Shown here: positions 16,762-25,884 of the stretch, in pieces
Layout: each line of letters opens with the position of its first letter
How positions within the stretch are numbered: position 1 is the stretch's first letter
Made by a program: the position numbers and the translations under genes
The notes under the pieces: generated by a model
Database searches by the model: none
Told to the model about the DNA's origin: nothing
Seen by the model: the letters and a program-made list of their open reading frames with translations, nothing else
From: Mesorhizobium sp. M7A.F.Ca.US.008.03.1.1
Lineage (GTDB): Bacteria > Pseudomonadota > Alphaproteobacteria > Rhizobiales > Rhizobiaceae
Assembly: GCF_003997495.1 (NCBI RefSeq)
Contig: NZ_RZRU01000015.1
Coordinates: forward strand, 62,001-126,000
Length of the DNA: 64,000 bases
Reading direction: 5' to 3'

Positions 16762-17934
16762 ATGTCCAAGCTGATCTCCAAATGGAACTACCCCACCACC
16801 GTCCGCTTCGGCGCCGGGCGCATCAAGGAATTGCCCGAGGTGCTTGATGCCACCGGCATCAAGCGGCCGCTGTTCGTCACCGATCCGGGCCTGGCGAAAC
16901 TGCCGGTCGTCGCCTCGACGCTGAAGATCCTCGACGATGCCAAGGTTCCCTACGGCGTATTCTCCGAGGTCAGGCCGAACCCGGTCGAGTCCAATCTGAC
17001 CGCCGGCATCGCCGTGTATAGGAAGGGCAAGCATGACGGCGTCATCGCCTTCGGTGGCGGCTCGGCGCTCGATCTCGGCAAATTGATCGCCTTCCAGGCT
17101 GGGCAGACGCGGCCGGTGTGGGATTTCGAGGATGTCGACGACTGGTGGACCCGCGCCAATTCGGATGCGATCGCGCCGATCATCGCCGTGCCTACCACCG
17201 CCGGGACCGGATCGGAGGTTGGTCGCGCCGGCGTCATCACCAATGAGGCGACGCACACCAAGAAGGTCATCTTCCATCCGAAACTTTTACCGGCAATCGT
17301 CATCGCCGATCCGGAACTGTCGGTCGGCATGCCGGGCTTCATCACCGCCGGGACCGGCATGGATGCGCTTGCCCACTGCCTCGAAGCCTATTGCGCGCCG
17401 GGCTACCATCCGATGGCCGACGGCATCGCTGTCGAAGGCGTGAGGCTGGTCTTCGAGAACCTGCCGAAGGCCTTTGCCAACGGCAAGGATCTCGTTGCCC
17501 GCGCGCATATGATGAGCGCCGCCGCGATGGGCGCCACCGCGTTCCAGAAGGGGCTCGGCGCCATCCACTCGCTGTCGCATCCGGTCGGCGCGCTCTACGA
17601 CACCCATCATGGCATGACCAATGCGGTGTTCATGCCTTATGTGCTGGCCTTCAATCGCGACTCCATCGAGGAGCGTATTGGCCGGCTCGCCGCCTATTGC
17701 GGCATCAAGGGCGGTTTCGACGGCTTCGCCAAGGCGATCATCAAGCTGCGCAAGGAATTGAAGGTGCCGCATGCGCTGCCGGGCCTGATCAAGGGGCTCG
17801 ACATGGACAAGAAACGCAAGGCGCTGATCGCCGACATGGCGGTGGTCGATCCGACCGCCGGCGGCAACCCCGTCAAGCTGACCAAGAAGGCCGCGCTGAC
17901 GTTGCTCGAAAACGCCATCGCCGGCACGATTTGA
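16762..17934 (+). CDS. iron-dependent (group III) alcohol dehydrogenase
   Basis: A 390-residue iron-containing alcohol dehydrogenase. The NAD-binding GGGSALDLGK lies near residue 95 and the TTAGTGSEV loop near 150. The metal ligands are visible in the D...H pattern of AGTGMDALAHCLEAY and the two later histidines in IHSLSHPVGALYDTHHG. Such enzymes oxidise or reduce alcohols and diols with NAD(P). It starts 17 bases after the aldehyde dehydrogenase stop and is the last gene before a 243-base gap. In context it could oxidise the hydroxyl of an amino alcohol or of its gamma-glutamyl derivative. Confidence 0.92.
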   Translation: MSKLISKWNYPTTVRFGAGRIKELPEVLDATGIKRPLFVTDPGLAKLPVVASTLKILDDAKVPYGVFSEVRPNPVESNLTAGIAVYRKGKHDGVIAFGGGSALDLGKLIAFQAGQTRPVWDFEDVDDWWTRANSDAIAPIIAVPTTAGTGSEVGRAGVITNEATHTKKVIFHPKLLPAIVIADPELSVGMPGFITAGTGMDALAHCLEAYCAPGYHPMADGIAVEGVRLVFENLPKAFANGKDLVARAHMMSAAAMGATAFQKGLGAIHSLSHPVGALYDTHHGMTNAVFMPYVLAFNRDSIEERIGRLAAYCGIKGGFDGFAKAIIKLRKELKVPHALPGLIKGLDMDKKRKALIADMAVVDPTAGGNPVKLTKKAALTLLENAIAGTI

Positions 17935-18091
17935 GGCGTTTTCCGCACCGGGAATTGATCTGAAAAGAGGCTATAAAAACAAGGGGGAGGGATGACGGGC
18001 AAGGCAGAAACTAGTTAGCCGGAAAAAGAATCGCCAGGCGATTGCTACAGCCGGTTAAAAAGAGTTTACTTTTTCGCACTGCGAGCAGTCG

Positions 18092-18120
18092 GTTTCACAA
18101 AGCTTTCATCTGGCTGTCAC
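18092..18120 (+). promoter_or_regulatory. tandem Pho box (three phased half-sites)
   Basis: Three 7-base units, GTTTCAC, CTTTCAT and CTGTCAC, occur at 18092, 18103 and 18114. Each starts exactly 11 bases after the last, with 4-base spacers. The PhoB consensus is a pair of CTGTCAT units with this spacing, so this is a Pho box plus one extra unit. It ends 57 bases before the start of the binding-protein gene, and a -10-like GATACC lies about 8 bases further on. I infer that the ABC importer operon is switched on by PhoB under phosphate starvation. Confidence 0.7.
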
Positions 18121-18177
18121 ATGAAAACGATACCGCATCGCAGGCGTCCAACGGCGTCAGTTCAACGGAGAGAACAC

Positions 18178-19284
18178 ATGTTCAAATTCACGGGGAAAGT
18201 GCTTTCCCTTTCGGCCGCGGCGCTTTTCGCGTCGACGGTGATTTCGTCCGCGGATTCGATGGACGATCTCGTCAAGGCCGCCAAGGCCGAAGGCCAGCTC
18301 ACCACCATCGCGCTGCCGCATGATTGGTGCGGCTACGGCGATGTCATCGCAGGCTTCAAGGCAAAGTATCCGGAAATCACCATCAACGAACTCAACCCCG
18401 ATGCCGGCTCCGGCGACGAGGTCGAGGCGATCAAGGCCAACAAGGACAACAAGGGCCCGCAGGCGCCTGACGTCATCGACGTTGGCCTGTCCTTCGGTCC
18501 GTCCGCCAAGAAGGATGGTCTGATCCAGGCTTACAAGGTGTCGACTTGGGACTCGATCCCCGATAGCGCCAAGGATGCCGAAGGTTTCTGGACCGGCGAC
18601 TATTACGGCGTGCTTTCCTTCCAGGTGAACAAGGATCTGGTCAAGGAATCGCCGAAGGACTGGGCCGACCTGCTGAAGCCGGAATTCGCCAACTCGGTCG
18701 CTCTTGCCGGTGATCCGCGCGCGTCGAACCAGGCGATCCAGGCGGTCTACGCCGCTGGCTTGTCGTCGGGTGCGGCTGCTGGTGAAGCTGCCGGCACCGC
18801 TGGCCTCGACTTCTTCAAGAAGCTCAACGCCGCCGGCAATTTTGTGCCGGTCATCGGAAAGGCCGCGACGCTCGCCCAGGGCCAGACCCCGATCCTCGTC
18901 ACCTGGGACTACAACGCGCTCGCCGGCCGTGACACGCTGAAGGGCAACCCGCCCGTCGACGTCGTGGTGCCGAAGACCGGTGTCGTCGCCGGTGTCTATG
19001 TGCAGGCGATCAGCGCCTATGCGCCGCATCCGAATGCAGCCAAGCTCTGGCTGGAGTACCTCTACTCCGACGAAGGCCAGATCGCCTGGCTGAAGGGCTA
19101 TTGCCACCCGATCCGCTTCAACGATCTCGCCAAGAACGGCAAGATCCCGGCGGACGTGCTGGCCAAGCTGCCGCCGGCTGAGTCCTATGCTGCCGCGGTG
19201 TTCCCGACGCTCGACGAGCAGGGCAAGGCCAAGGAAGCCATCACCAAGAACTGGGACGCCGTTGTCGGCGCCAACGTCAAGTAA
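18178..19284 (+). CDS. ABC transporter periplasmic binding protein (PhoB-controlled, AEP/polyamine-type)
   Basis: A 368-residue extracellular solute-binding protein. It has a Sec signal peptide of about 25 residues (ALFASTVISSADS). It then shows the family 1/6 fold typical of Fbp-, Pot- and PhnS/AepX-like proteins: PDVIDVGLSFG, YYGVLSFQVNKDL, and ILVTWDYNALAG in the hinge region. The ATG at 18178 has GGAGAG upstream; an ATG at 18121 just past the Pho box is not used by this reasoning. It heads a four-gene operon. The Pho box makes a phosphorus-containing ligand, for example 2-aminoethylphosphonate, more likely than iron or polyamine. This rests on the promoter, not on ligand residues. Confidence 0.85.
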   Translation: MFKFTGKVLSLSAAALFASTVISSADSMDDLVKAAKAEGQLTTIALPHDWCGYGDVIAGFKAKYPEITINELNPDAGSGDEVEAIKANKDNKGPQAPDVIDVGLSFGPSAKKDGLIQAYKVSTWDSIPDSAKDAEGFWTGDYYGVLSFQVNKDLVKESPKDWADLLKPEFANSVALAGDPRASNQAIQAVYAAGLSSGAAAGEAAGTAGLDFFKKLNAAGNFVPVIGKAATLAQGQTPILVTWDYNALAGRDTLKGNPPVDVVVPKTGVVAGVYVQAISAYAPHPNAAKLWLEYLYSDEGQIAWLKGYCHPIRFNDLAKNGKIPADVLAKLPPAESYAAAVFPTLDEQGKAKEAITKNWDAVVGANVK

Positions 19285-19349
19285 CAGTTGAAATCCACCG
19301 GGTGGCTTCGCGGCCGCCCGGTTCTTTTCTCGAAGACGGTAGCCGGCGC

Positions 19350-20264
19350 ATGACCGATCTCTCAATGTCCGACCACGCTGTTACCGGGAAAACCGCGCCT
19401 CCCGCCGAGGCACGCAGCATGCGGCTGCCGACGCAGTGGCTTGGCGTTGCGCCGTTCTTCATCTTCGCCATCATGTTCCTGATCCTGCCCACGCTCTATC
19501 TGATGCTGGGCGCATTCCAGAACGATGCCGGTGAGTTCACCCTCGAAAACATCGCGGCGCTGGCGCAACCGTCAATCGTTGCCGCCTACTGGATTTCGAT
19601 CAAGGTCAGTCTCGCGTCGTCGCTGATTGGCGCCTTTGCAGGCCTGGCGATTGCCATCGCCATCGTGCGCGGTGGCCTGCCGGACTGGATACGTTCGGCG
19701 ACACTGACGTTTTCCGGCGTGGCCTCCAATTTTGCCGGCGTGCCGCTGGCCTTTGCCTTCCTCGCCACGCTCGGCCGCCTCGGCCTTGCGACGGTGATCC
19801 TGAACACCGTGTTCGGCCTTAACATCTACGCGCATGGCTTCAACATCCTGTCATTCTGGGGCCTGACACTGACCTATGTTTATTTCCAGATACCGCTGAT
19901 GGTGGTGATCATCGTGCCAGCCATCGACGGGCTGAAGAAGGAATGGGGCGAGGCAGCCGCGACGCTGGGCGCGACCATGTCCCAGTACTGGCGGATGGTG
20001 GTCATTCCGGTGATCTGGCCGAGTTTCCTCGGCACCGTGATCCTGTTGTTCGCCAACGCCTTCGGCGCCATCGCCACCGCGTATGCGCTGACCGGCTCGT
20101 CGCTCAACATCGTGCCGATCCTGCTCTATGCCCAGATCCGTGGAGATGTGCTGCACAATGCCCATCTCGGCTATGCCATCGCCTTCGGTATGATCGTCAT
20201 CACCGGTCTTGCCAATGTGTTCTACATCTGGTTCCGGACCCGTTCCGAGAGGTGGCTGAAATGA
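19350..20264 (+). CDS. ABC transporter permease 1
   Basis: A 304-residue inner-membrane permease of the binding-protein-dependent type, with about six TM helices after a short polar N-terminus. The EAA loop that docks on the ATPase reads EAAATLGATMSQYWRMVVIP near residue 205. It pairs with the next gene, whose ATG overlaps this stop (ATGA), so a heterodimeric channel is likely. The ATG at 19350 is preferred because homologues begin shortly before the first TM; 19365 is an alternative. It belongs to the operon started by the binding-protein gene at 18178. Confidence 0.88.
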   Translation: MTDLSMSDHAVTGKTAPPAEARSMRLPTQWLGVAPFFIFAIMFLILPTLYLMLGAFQNDAGEFTLENIAALAQPSIVAAYWISIKVSLASSLIGAFAGLAIAIAIVRGGLPDWIRSATLTFSGVASNFAGVPLAFAFLATLGRLGLATVILNTVFGLNIYAHGFNILSFWGLTLTYVYFQIPLMVVIIVPAIDGLKKEWGEAAATLGATMSQYWRMVVIPVIWPSFLGTVILLFANAFGAIATAYALTGSSLNIVPILLYAQIRGDVLHNAHLGYAIAFGMIVITGLANVFYIWFRTRSERWLK

Positions 20265-21052
20265 AGTCGGGAAAGTTCTGGGCCTGGCTCGTCTTCGCTC
20301 TTGGCGCGGCCTACTTTTTCATTCCGCTGATCGCGACCGTGGAGTTCTCGATGCGCATGCGGCGCGGGGAGTACTCCTTCGACGCCTACAAGGTCGTGTT
20401 GGGCGATGCCCGTTTCCAGGCCACCTTCGGCTATTCGGTACTGGCCGCCGTCTTCACCATCATTCTCGGTGTGCTCATCGTGGTGCCAGCCGCCTACTGG
20501 ATCCGGCTTCGCCTGCCGCAACTGCGGCCGATCGTCGAGTTCATTACCCTGCTGCCGCTGGTCATCCCGGCCATCGTCATCGTCTTCGGCTACATTAGAA
20601 TGTACGGGTCGAATTCGCCGCTACCGTTCCTGGCGACCGATACAGGCACCAATGCCTTGCTGGTCATCGGCTATGCGACACTGGCGCTGCCCTATATGTA
20701 TCGCGCCGTCGACACCGGGCTTCGCACAATCGACGTGCGCACCTTGACGGAAGCTGCACAGATCCTTGGCGCTGGTTGGGGAACGATCATCACCCGTGTC
20801 ATCCTGCCCAACGTGCTGATCGCGGTGCTCTCGGGCGCCTTCCTCACCTTCGCGATCGTCATCGGCGAATTCACCATGGCCAGCCTGCTCAACCGGCCGG
20901 CCTTCGGCCCCTATCTGCAGAATATCGGCGCCAACCGCGCCTATGAGCCAGCGGCGCTCGCCATCATCGCCTTCGCCATCACCTGGGGCTGCATGTCGCT
21001 GATCCAGATCCTGTCCCGCTTCGCGCCGAAATCGGCGAACCGCCCAAATTGA
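20261..21052 (+). CDS. ABC transporter permease 2
   Basis: A 263-residue permease with about six TM helices. The EAA-type loop is EAAQILGAGWGTIITRVILP near residue 165. The start is fixed by the ATGA overlap with the preceding permease and by the first membrane segment directly after KSGKFW. The stop at 21052 is followed after 16 bases by the ATPase gene. With its partner it forms the membrane channel of the PhoB-type importer. The length is normal for the second permease of Pot/Fbp/Phn-type systems. Confidence 0.88.
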   Translation: MKSGKFWAWLVFALGAAYFFIPLIATVEFSMRMRRGEYSFDAYKVVLGDARFQATFGYSVLAAVFTIILGVLIVVPAAYWIRLRLPQLRPIVEFITLLPLVIPAIVIVFGYIRMYGSNSPLPFLATDTGTNALLVIGYATLALPYMYRAVDTGLRTIDVRTLTEAAQILGAGWGTIITRVILPNVLIAVLSGAFLTFAIVIGEFTMASLLNRPAFGPYLQNIGANRAYEPAALAIIAFAITWGCMSLIQILSRFAPKSANRPN

Positions 21053-21068
21053 TCGAGAGAACCACGCC

Positions 21069-22133
21069 ATGGCCGACCCATTCCTCTCCATCCAGCACGT
21101 TCGAAAATCCTTCGGCGCCACCACGGTGGTGGAGGATTTCAATCTCGACGTCGAGCGCGGCGAATTCGTCTCCTTCCTCGGGCCATCCGGCTGCGGCAAG
21201 ACGACCGTGCTGCGCATGGTCGCCGGTTTCGAGGAGCCGAGCGCGGGCACGATCGTCGTCAGCGGCAAGGACATTACGAGGCTGAAGCCCAACCAACGCA
21301 ATGTCGGCATGGTGTTCCAGGCCTATGCGCTGTTTCCGAACCTGACCGTGGCGCAGAACATCGGCTTCGGCCTGAAGGTCGCCGGCATGCCAAGGGCGGA
21401 CATCGATGCCCGCGTCGCCGAGATGCTCGGCATCATCAAGCTGCCGCAGATGGCGGATCGCTACCCTTACCAGCTCTCGGGCGGCCAGCAGCAGCGCATC
21501 GCATTGGCCCGCGCCATCGCGCCGAAGCCGAAGCTGCTGCTGCTCGACGAGCCGCTGTCGGCGCTCGACGCCAAGGTGCGCGTGTCGCTGCGCGAGGAAA
21601 TCCGCTCGATCCAGAAGAAGCTCGGCATCACCACCATTTTCGTGACGCACGACCAGGAAGAGGCGCTGTCGATCTCGGATCGCATCGCCGTCATGTATGG
21701 CGGCAAGGCCGAGCAGGTCGGCACGCCGTTCGAGATCTACAACCGTCCGGCGACCAAGTTCGTTGCCAATTTCGTCGGCACGCTGAACGTGCTGGAAGGC
21801 ACCGTCACCGATGCCGCTGCAGGCACGGTGCGGGTCAATTCCGAACAGGTCTCGCTCAAGGGCAAGCTCAACGGTTCCAAGTCAGGCGACACGCTGTCGC
21901 TGGCGTTGCGTCCGGAAGCCATCTCGCTTGGCCGCCAGCCCGGCCGCGACTCCAGCCTTTCCGGAGAAATCTCCGAAGTGCATTTCCTCGGCTCGGTCAT
22001 CCGGGTTCGTGTCGGCATCGGCGGCAACACGGTCTCGCTCGACACCTTCAACAGCCCGGCAACACCGCCCCCCGCGGTCGGCGAAAAGGCGGAAATCTCG
22101 TTTTCGTCGAGCGATATGCTTGTGCTGCACTAG
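21069..22133 (+). CDS. ABC transporter ATP-binding protein (PotA/FbpC-like)
   Basis: A 354-residue ATPase that powers the importer. All nucleotide-binding motifs are intact: Walker A GPSGCGKTT (about residue 37), Q-loop VFQAYALFPNLTV, signature LSGGQQQR, Walker B LLLLDEPLSALD, and the switch histidine in VTHDQEEA. A C-terminal TOBE-like regulatory domain follows (about 240-354). It is the last gene of the operon; 272 bases without a recognisable gene or clear terminator follow. Family members serve polyamine, iron and phosphonate systems, so the ATPase alone does not identify the substrate. Confidence 0.92.
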   Translation: MADPFLSIQHVRKSFGATTVVEDFNLDVERGEFVSFLGPSGCGKTTVLRMVAGFEEPSAGTIVVSGKDITRLKPNQRNVGMVFQAYALFPNLTVAQNIGFGLKVAGMPRADIDARVAEMLGIIKLPQMADRYPYQLSGGQQQRIALARAIAPKPKLLLLDEPLSALDAKVRVSLREEIRSIQKKLGITTIFVTHDQEEALSISDRIAVMYGGKAEQVGTPFEIYNRPATKFVANFVGTLNVLEGTVTDAAAGTVRVNSEQVSLKGKLNGSKSGDTLSLALRPEAISLGRQPGRDSSLSGEISEVHFLGSVIRVRVGIGGNTVSLDTFNSPATPPPAVGEKAEISFSSSDMLVLH

Positions 22134-22405
22134 GCTGCTGCGCTTGTTTGGAATGAATGGCTGCATCCCGGTCTACGAAGACGGAAGATGCTTCCGCCCG
22201 CGTGGCATGGGCTGCAATGCAGCGAAGTCCGTGTTTAAGCGAATCCTCTATCGGGTGATCTCGATGTCGGTGGGGTCGGCGGATTTGTCGAATTAGCAAA
22301 AAGGCAATTCGAGGCATAATCCTGCCGGCACGAGCTTGCTGGGCAATCAACAGTTTCCAGCCGCTTTGCCGCTGCCAGAATCTCGTTTCCCGGCTATAAG
22401 AGGCC

Positions 22406-23956
22406 ATGGTTCTTTTCGAACTGACACTTGTTTTGCTGTTGATTGCTGTTGCGCTTACGGCGCTGTCGCGGCGCGTGCAGGTTCCCTATCCCTCTTTGCT
22501 GGCGCTGGCTGGGGTGGGCATAGCCTTCGTGCCCGGCGTGCCGACCATCGAGATCGACCCGGAACTGGCGCTTGCACTGTTCATCGCGCCGGTGCTGCTC
22601 GATGCCGCCTATGACACATCCCTGCGCGATCTCAACCGCTACAGGGTCCCGCTTGTGCTGCTGGCGCTTGGTGCCGTCCTTTTCACGACAGCGACGGTCG
22701 CGCTGGCCGGCTGGGCGATGGCAGGTCTGCCCATCGCCGCGGCCATAGCGCTTGGCGCCATCGTGGCGCCGCCCGATGCGGTTGCGGCATCGGCCGTGCT
22801 TGGCCAGTTCAAGGTGCCGCATCGCATCACTGCCATTCTGCAAGGCGAGAGCCTGCTTAACGATGCTACCGCGTTGCTGATCTACCGGATGGCGATTTCG
22901 GCGGCAGCAGGTTCCATTCTGCTGAGCAGCGCCGTCCCGATGATCTTGCTGTCCACGCTCGGCAGTCTTGCGGCCGGCTACCTGCTTGGCCGGGTGTCTC
23001 TGATGACCCTGGGCCGGATCGAGGATCCCGCGAGCGGCACTGTGGTGCAATTTGCCGGCACATTCGGGGTCTGGATCCTGGCCGACAGGATCGGACTGTC
23101 GGCCATCATCACCCTAGTCGTCTATGCCATGACGATCGCTCGCACCGCGCCGCGCCGCATGCCGGCCAGAAACCGCATCAGCTCGTATTCGGTCTGGGAA
23201 ACGGCGGTCTTCGTGCTCAATGTTCTGGCTTTCGTGCTGATGGGGCTGCAGGCGCGTACGATCGTCGGCCGGCTTGCCGGGCAGGGGCAGACCGACGCGT
23301 TCGTCCTGGCCGGGACAGTGCTTGCCATCGTCATCGTCTCACGCCTCATCTGGGTGCTGGGGTGCGGCGCGGTCATCAGGTGGTTTGACCGTTTCGGCGT
23401 AGCTGATCGTCAGCGTGACGCTCCGTCGTTTCGTGGTGGCGTGCTGATCGGCTGGTGCGGGATGCGCGGTTTGGTGACGCTTGCGGCGGCATTCGCCCTG
23501 CCGGCTGAATTCCCGGCCCGCGACCCGATCGTGCTCGCTGCCTTCACGGTGGTGCTCGGCACGCTGGTGCTGCAAGGCATGAGCCTGAAGCCGCTGCTGC
23601 GCCTGCTGAACCTCGACCCTGACGAAACGGTCGACCGCGAGGTTGCGCAGGCGCGTGTTGTGGTCATGCAGGCCGCGCTCGACATATTGAGTGGCAAGAC
23701 ATCGGACGCGGCGGCCGCGGTGCGCGAGCAATATGCCGCTCAACGCAAGATCGCCAAAAACCCCGACGATGCCCAGGCGGCGACCGAATATGACCGCTTG
23801 CGTCTTTATGCGATCAAGAGCCAGCGCGACGCGCTGGAGGAATTGCGCCGCAACGGGACGATCGGGGACGAAGCCTATCATCGCCTTGAGGAAGAGATCG
23901 ACTGGACCGAACTGGCGGCGTCGCCACCCGGCCGGTTCCAGCCGCTGAATACTTAA
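22406..23956 (+). CDS. CPA1-family Na+/H+ antiporter
   Basis: A 516-residue cation/proton antiporter. About 12 TM helices occupy residues 1-410. The ion-binding ND-type residues appear in GESLLNDATALLIYR (near 150) and the family proline/aspartate motif in APPDAVAAS. A hydrophilic, helical cytoplasmic tail of about 110 residues follows, rich in Glu, Arg and Ala, as in NhaP/YjcE-like proteins. It probably exports Na+ or K+ for pH and salt homeostasis. It stands alone: 272 bases separate it from the ABC operon upstream and 166 from the next gene. Confidence 0.9.
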   Translation: MVLFELTLVLLLIAVALTALSRRVQVPYPSLLALAGVGIAFVPGVPTIEIDPELALALFIAPVLLDAAYDTSLRDLNRYRVPLVLLALGAVLFTTATVALAGWAMAGLPIAAAIALGAIVAPPDAVAASAVLGQFKVPHRITAILQGESLLNDATALLIYRMAISAAAGSILLSSAVPMILLSTLGSLAAGYLLGRVSLMTLGRIEDPASGTVVQFAGTFGVWILADRIGLSAIITLVVYAMTIARTAPRRMPARNRISSYSVWETAVFVLNVLAFVLMGLQARTIVGRLAGQGQTDAFVLAGTVLAIVIVSRLIWVLGCGAVIRWFDRFGVADRQRDAPSFRGGVLIGWCGMRGLVTLAAAFALPAEFPARDPIVLAAFTVVLGTLVLQGMSLKPLLRLLNLDPDETVDREVAQARVVVMQAALDILSGKTSDAAAAVREQYAAQRKIAKNPDDAQAATEYDRLRLYAIKSQRDALEELRRNGTIGDEAYHRLEEEIDWTELAASPPGRFQPLNT

Positions 23957-24122
23957 GGCATCGCACGCCGTTTTCCGGCGCACGGAAGATACCGAAGTGC
24001 TTCGGGATCGGTGCATGATCCCGGTGAAAGGCAAGGCTGGTCCAAGCCACATCCATTCTCCTGCACATTGCAACCGTGGCATCGAACCGCTACTGCCAAC
24101 ACGAAATTGAGCCGGATAAGCA

Positions 24123-25025
24123 ATGAAGCTGGTCAGCTACAACATCCAGTACGGGTTCGGCGGCGACGGGCGCTACGATCTTTCGCGCGCGGCGCGGATC
24201 GTTGCCGGCGCCGATATCATTGCCCTGCAAGAGGTCGAGCGGCACTGGCAGCGCAGCAATCATGACGACCAGCCGGAGCTGCTTTCCCGCCTGCTGCCCG
24301 AACATCACTGGGTCTATGGCCCGGCCTTCGACATGGATGCCAGCGAGCAGCGCGACGGCCGTCTGGTCAATCGGCGCCGTCAGTTCGGCACCATGGTGCT
24401 GTCGAAACTGCCGATCGTCTGGTCGCGACTGCATGCGCTGCCGATGCGCCGCACGCAGCGGCCGCTCAACACCCGCAACGCCGCGCTTGAATGCATGATC
24501 CGCACGCCGGCAGGGCCGGTGCGGGTGTTGTCGCTGCATCTCGCCCATATCGCGGCCGAGGAGCGGCTGGAGCAGATCGACTATCTCCTGGCCGAGCATC
24601 GCCGGGCACTGTCCGATGGCGGGCCGTGGAGCGGCGTCGACGACGAGCCCACGCGCAACTGGACCAGCGGCGAGGCGGAGCCGGAAAACCCCCTGGCGGC
24701 GATCTGGATGGGTGATTTCAACATGGAACCGGGCAGCGCCGAATATCGCCGTATCGTCGGCAGCACGCCCTACCATCGGGGTGCCGCCTATTTTGACGGT
24801 TTCGTCGATGCCGCCGCCGTTGCCGGGGAGCCGGTTCCGGACTTCCACACCCATGTGAAGACCATCGACGGCAAGCTGGCAAAGCGCCGGCTCGACCATT
24901 GCTTCGTCGGCGGCATGTTCGCCGGGCGGGTGCGTTCGATCAGTGCCGACATCGGCGAGGTTGCGTCGGATCATTTTCCGCTACGGGTCGACATCGACCT
25001 GGAAACGCCCGGCATCGCCACATGA
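24123..25025 (+). CDS. endonuclease/exonuclease/phosphatase-family hydrolase
   Basis: A 300-residue member of the metal-dependent EEP superfamily (DNase I, exonuclease III and phosphatase relatives). Motifs in order: NIQYG near residue 6, the catalytic Glu in LQEVE near 38, LSLHLAH near 139, GDFNMEPGS near 198, LDHCFV near 258, and the terminal SDHFPL, which includes the general-base His. No signal peptide is seen, so it is cytoplasmic. Substrates in this family range from nucleic acids to phosphodiesters and phospholipids and cannot be fixed here. A DMT transporter gene begins 7 bases downstream, so the pair may be cotranscribed. Confidence 0.87.
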   Translation: MKLVSYNIQYGFGGDGRYDLSRAARIVAGADIIALQEVERHWQRSNHDDQPELLSRLLPEHHWVYGPAFDMDASEQRDGRLVNRRRQFGTMVLSKLPIVWSRLHALPMRRTQRPLNTRNAALECMIRTPAGPVRVLSLHLAHIAAEERLEQIDYLLAEHRRALSDGGPWSGVDDEPTRNWTSGEAEPENPLAAIWMGDFNMEPGSAEYRRIVGSTPYHRGAAYFDGFVDAAAVAGEPVPDFHTHVKTIDGKLAKRRLDHCFVGGMFAGRVRSISADIGEVASDHFPLRVDIDLETPGIAT

Positions 25026-25032
25026 GCCACGC

Positions 25033-25878
25033 ATGACGCTTTTCGTCTTCTTCGCAGTGCTTGCAGCCGCCGCCATGCACGCGATCTGGAACGCGCTGGT
25101 CAAGGTCCATCTCGACCGCTTCCTGTCGATCACGCTGATGACGCTCGGCATGGGCGCGGCGGCACTCGTGGTGCTGCCTTTCGTCGAAGTGCCGAAGGCG
25201 GAAGTGTGGCCCTACATCATCGCCTCCGTCATTTTCCACATGGGCTACCGGACCTTCCTGATCGGCGCCTACAAGGCTGGTGATTTCGCCCAGACCTATC
25301 CGCTGGCGCGGGGCACCGCACCTCTGCTGTCGGCCTTTGGCGGCATGTTCGTCGTCGCCGAGATTCCCGGCCCGTTCGCCATGCTCGGCATCTTCCTGCT
25401 GTCGGCCGGCACGCTGGTGATGTCGTTTCGGGGCGGCGCACATCTGGAAAAGCTCAATCTGCGCGCGGTCGGCTTCGCGCTGGGCACTTCGATCTTCATT
25501 GCCAGCTACACGCTGTCCGACGGCAGCGGCGCGCGGCTGGCGGCAACCGCGCAGAGCTATGCAGCCTGGCTGTTCATCTGCGATGCTTTTGGCGCCTTGG
25601 CGCTGTGCCTCATCTTCCGCGGGCCGAAGGCACTGCCGGTGCTGGCGCGCGACTGGAAGGCCGGGCTGTTCACGGGCGTGCTCAGCGGCGCCGCCTACTG
25701 GATCGTGATGTGGGCGATGACCAAGGCGCCGATCGCCTCCGTGGCCTCGCTGCGTGAAACCTCGATCCTGTTTGCCATGATAATCTCGGTCTTCGCTCTC
25801 GGCGAAAAGATGACCGGCTGGCGCGGTGCCGCCGCGCTCAGCATCGTTGCCGGTGTCGTCGCGCTCAGGCTCGGCTGA
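25033..25878 (+). CDS. EamA/DMT-family metabolite transporter
   Basis: A 281-residue membrane protein with about ten TM helices arranged as two EamA repeats. The second repeat ends in SLRETSILFAMIISVFALGEK, the typical family signature. The DMT superfamily exports or imports small metabolites such as amino acids. The ATG at 25033 is chosen because the first hydrophobic segment follows directly. It starts 7 bases after the phosphatase-family gene and is convergent with the MFS gene, with only 6 bases between stops and no visible terminator. The substrate is unknown. Confidence 0.87.
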   Translation: MTLFVFFAVLAAAAMHAIWNALVKVHLDRFLSITLMTLGMGAAALVVLPFVEVPKAEVWPYIIASVIFHMGYRTFLIGAYKAGDFAQTYPLARGTAPLLSAFGGMFVVAEIPGPFAMLGIFLLSAGTLVMSFRGGAHLEKLNLRAVGFALGTSIFIASYTLSDGSGARLAATAQSYAAWLFICDAFGALALCLIFRGPKALPVLARDWKAGLFTGVLSGAAYWIVMWAMTKAPIASVASLRETSILFAMIISVFALGEKMTGWRGAAALSIVAGVVALRLG

Positions 25879-25884
25879 TTGCCG

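Noticed and set aside
23957..24122. A RIME-like repeat after the antiporter gene
   Set aside because: The gap contains GCATGATCC-type words and partial inverted repeats, but I could not align it to the two clear repeat copies or to another segment of the window.
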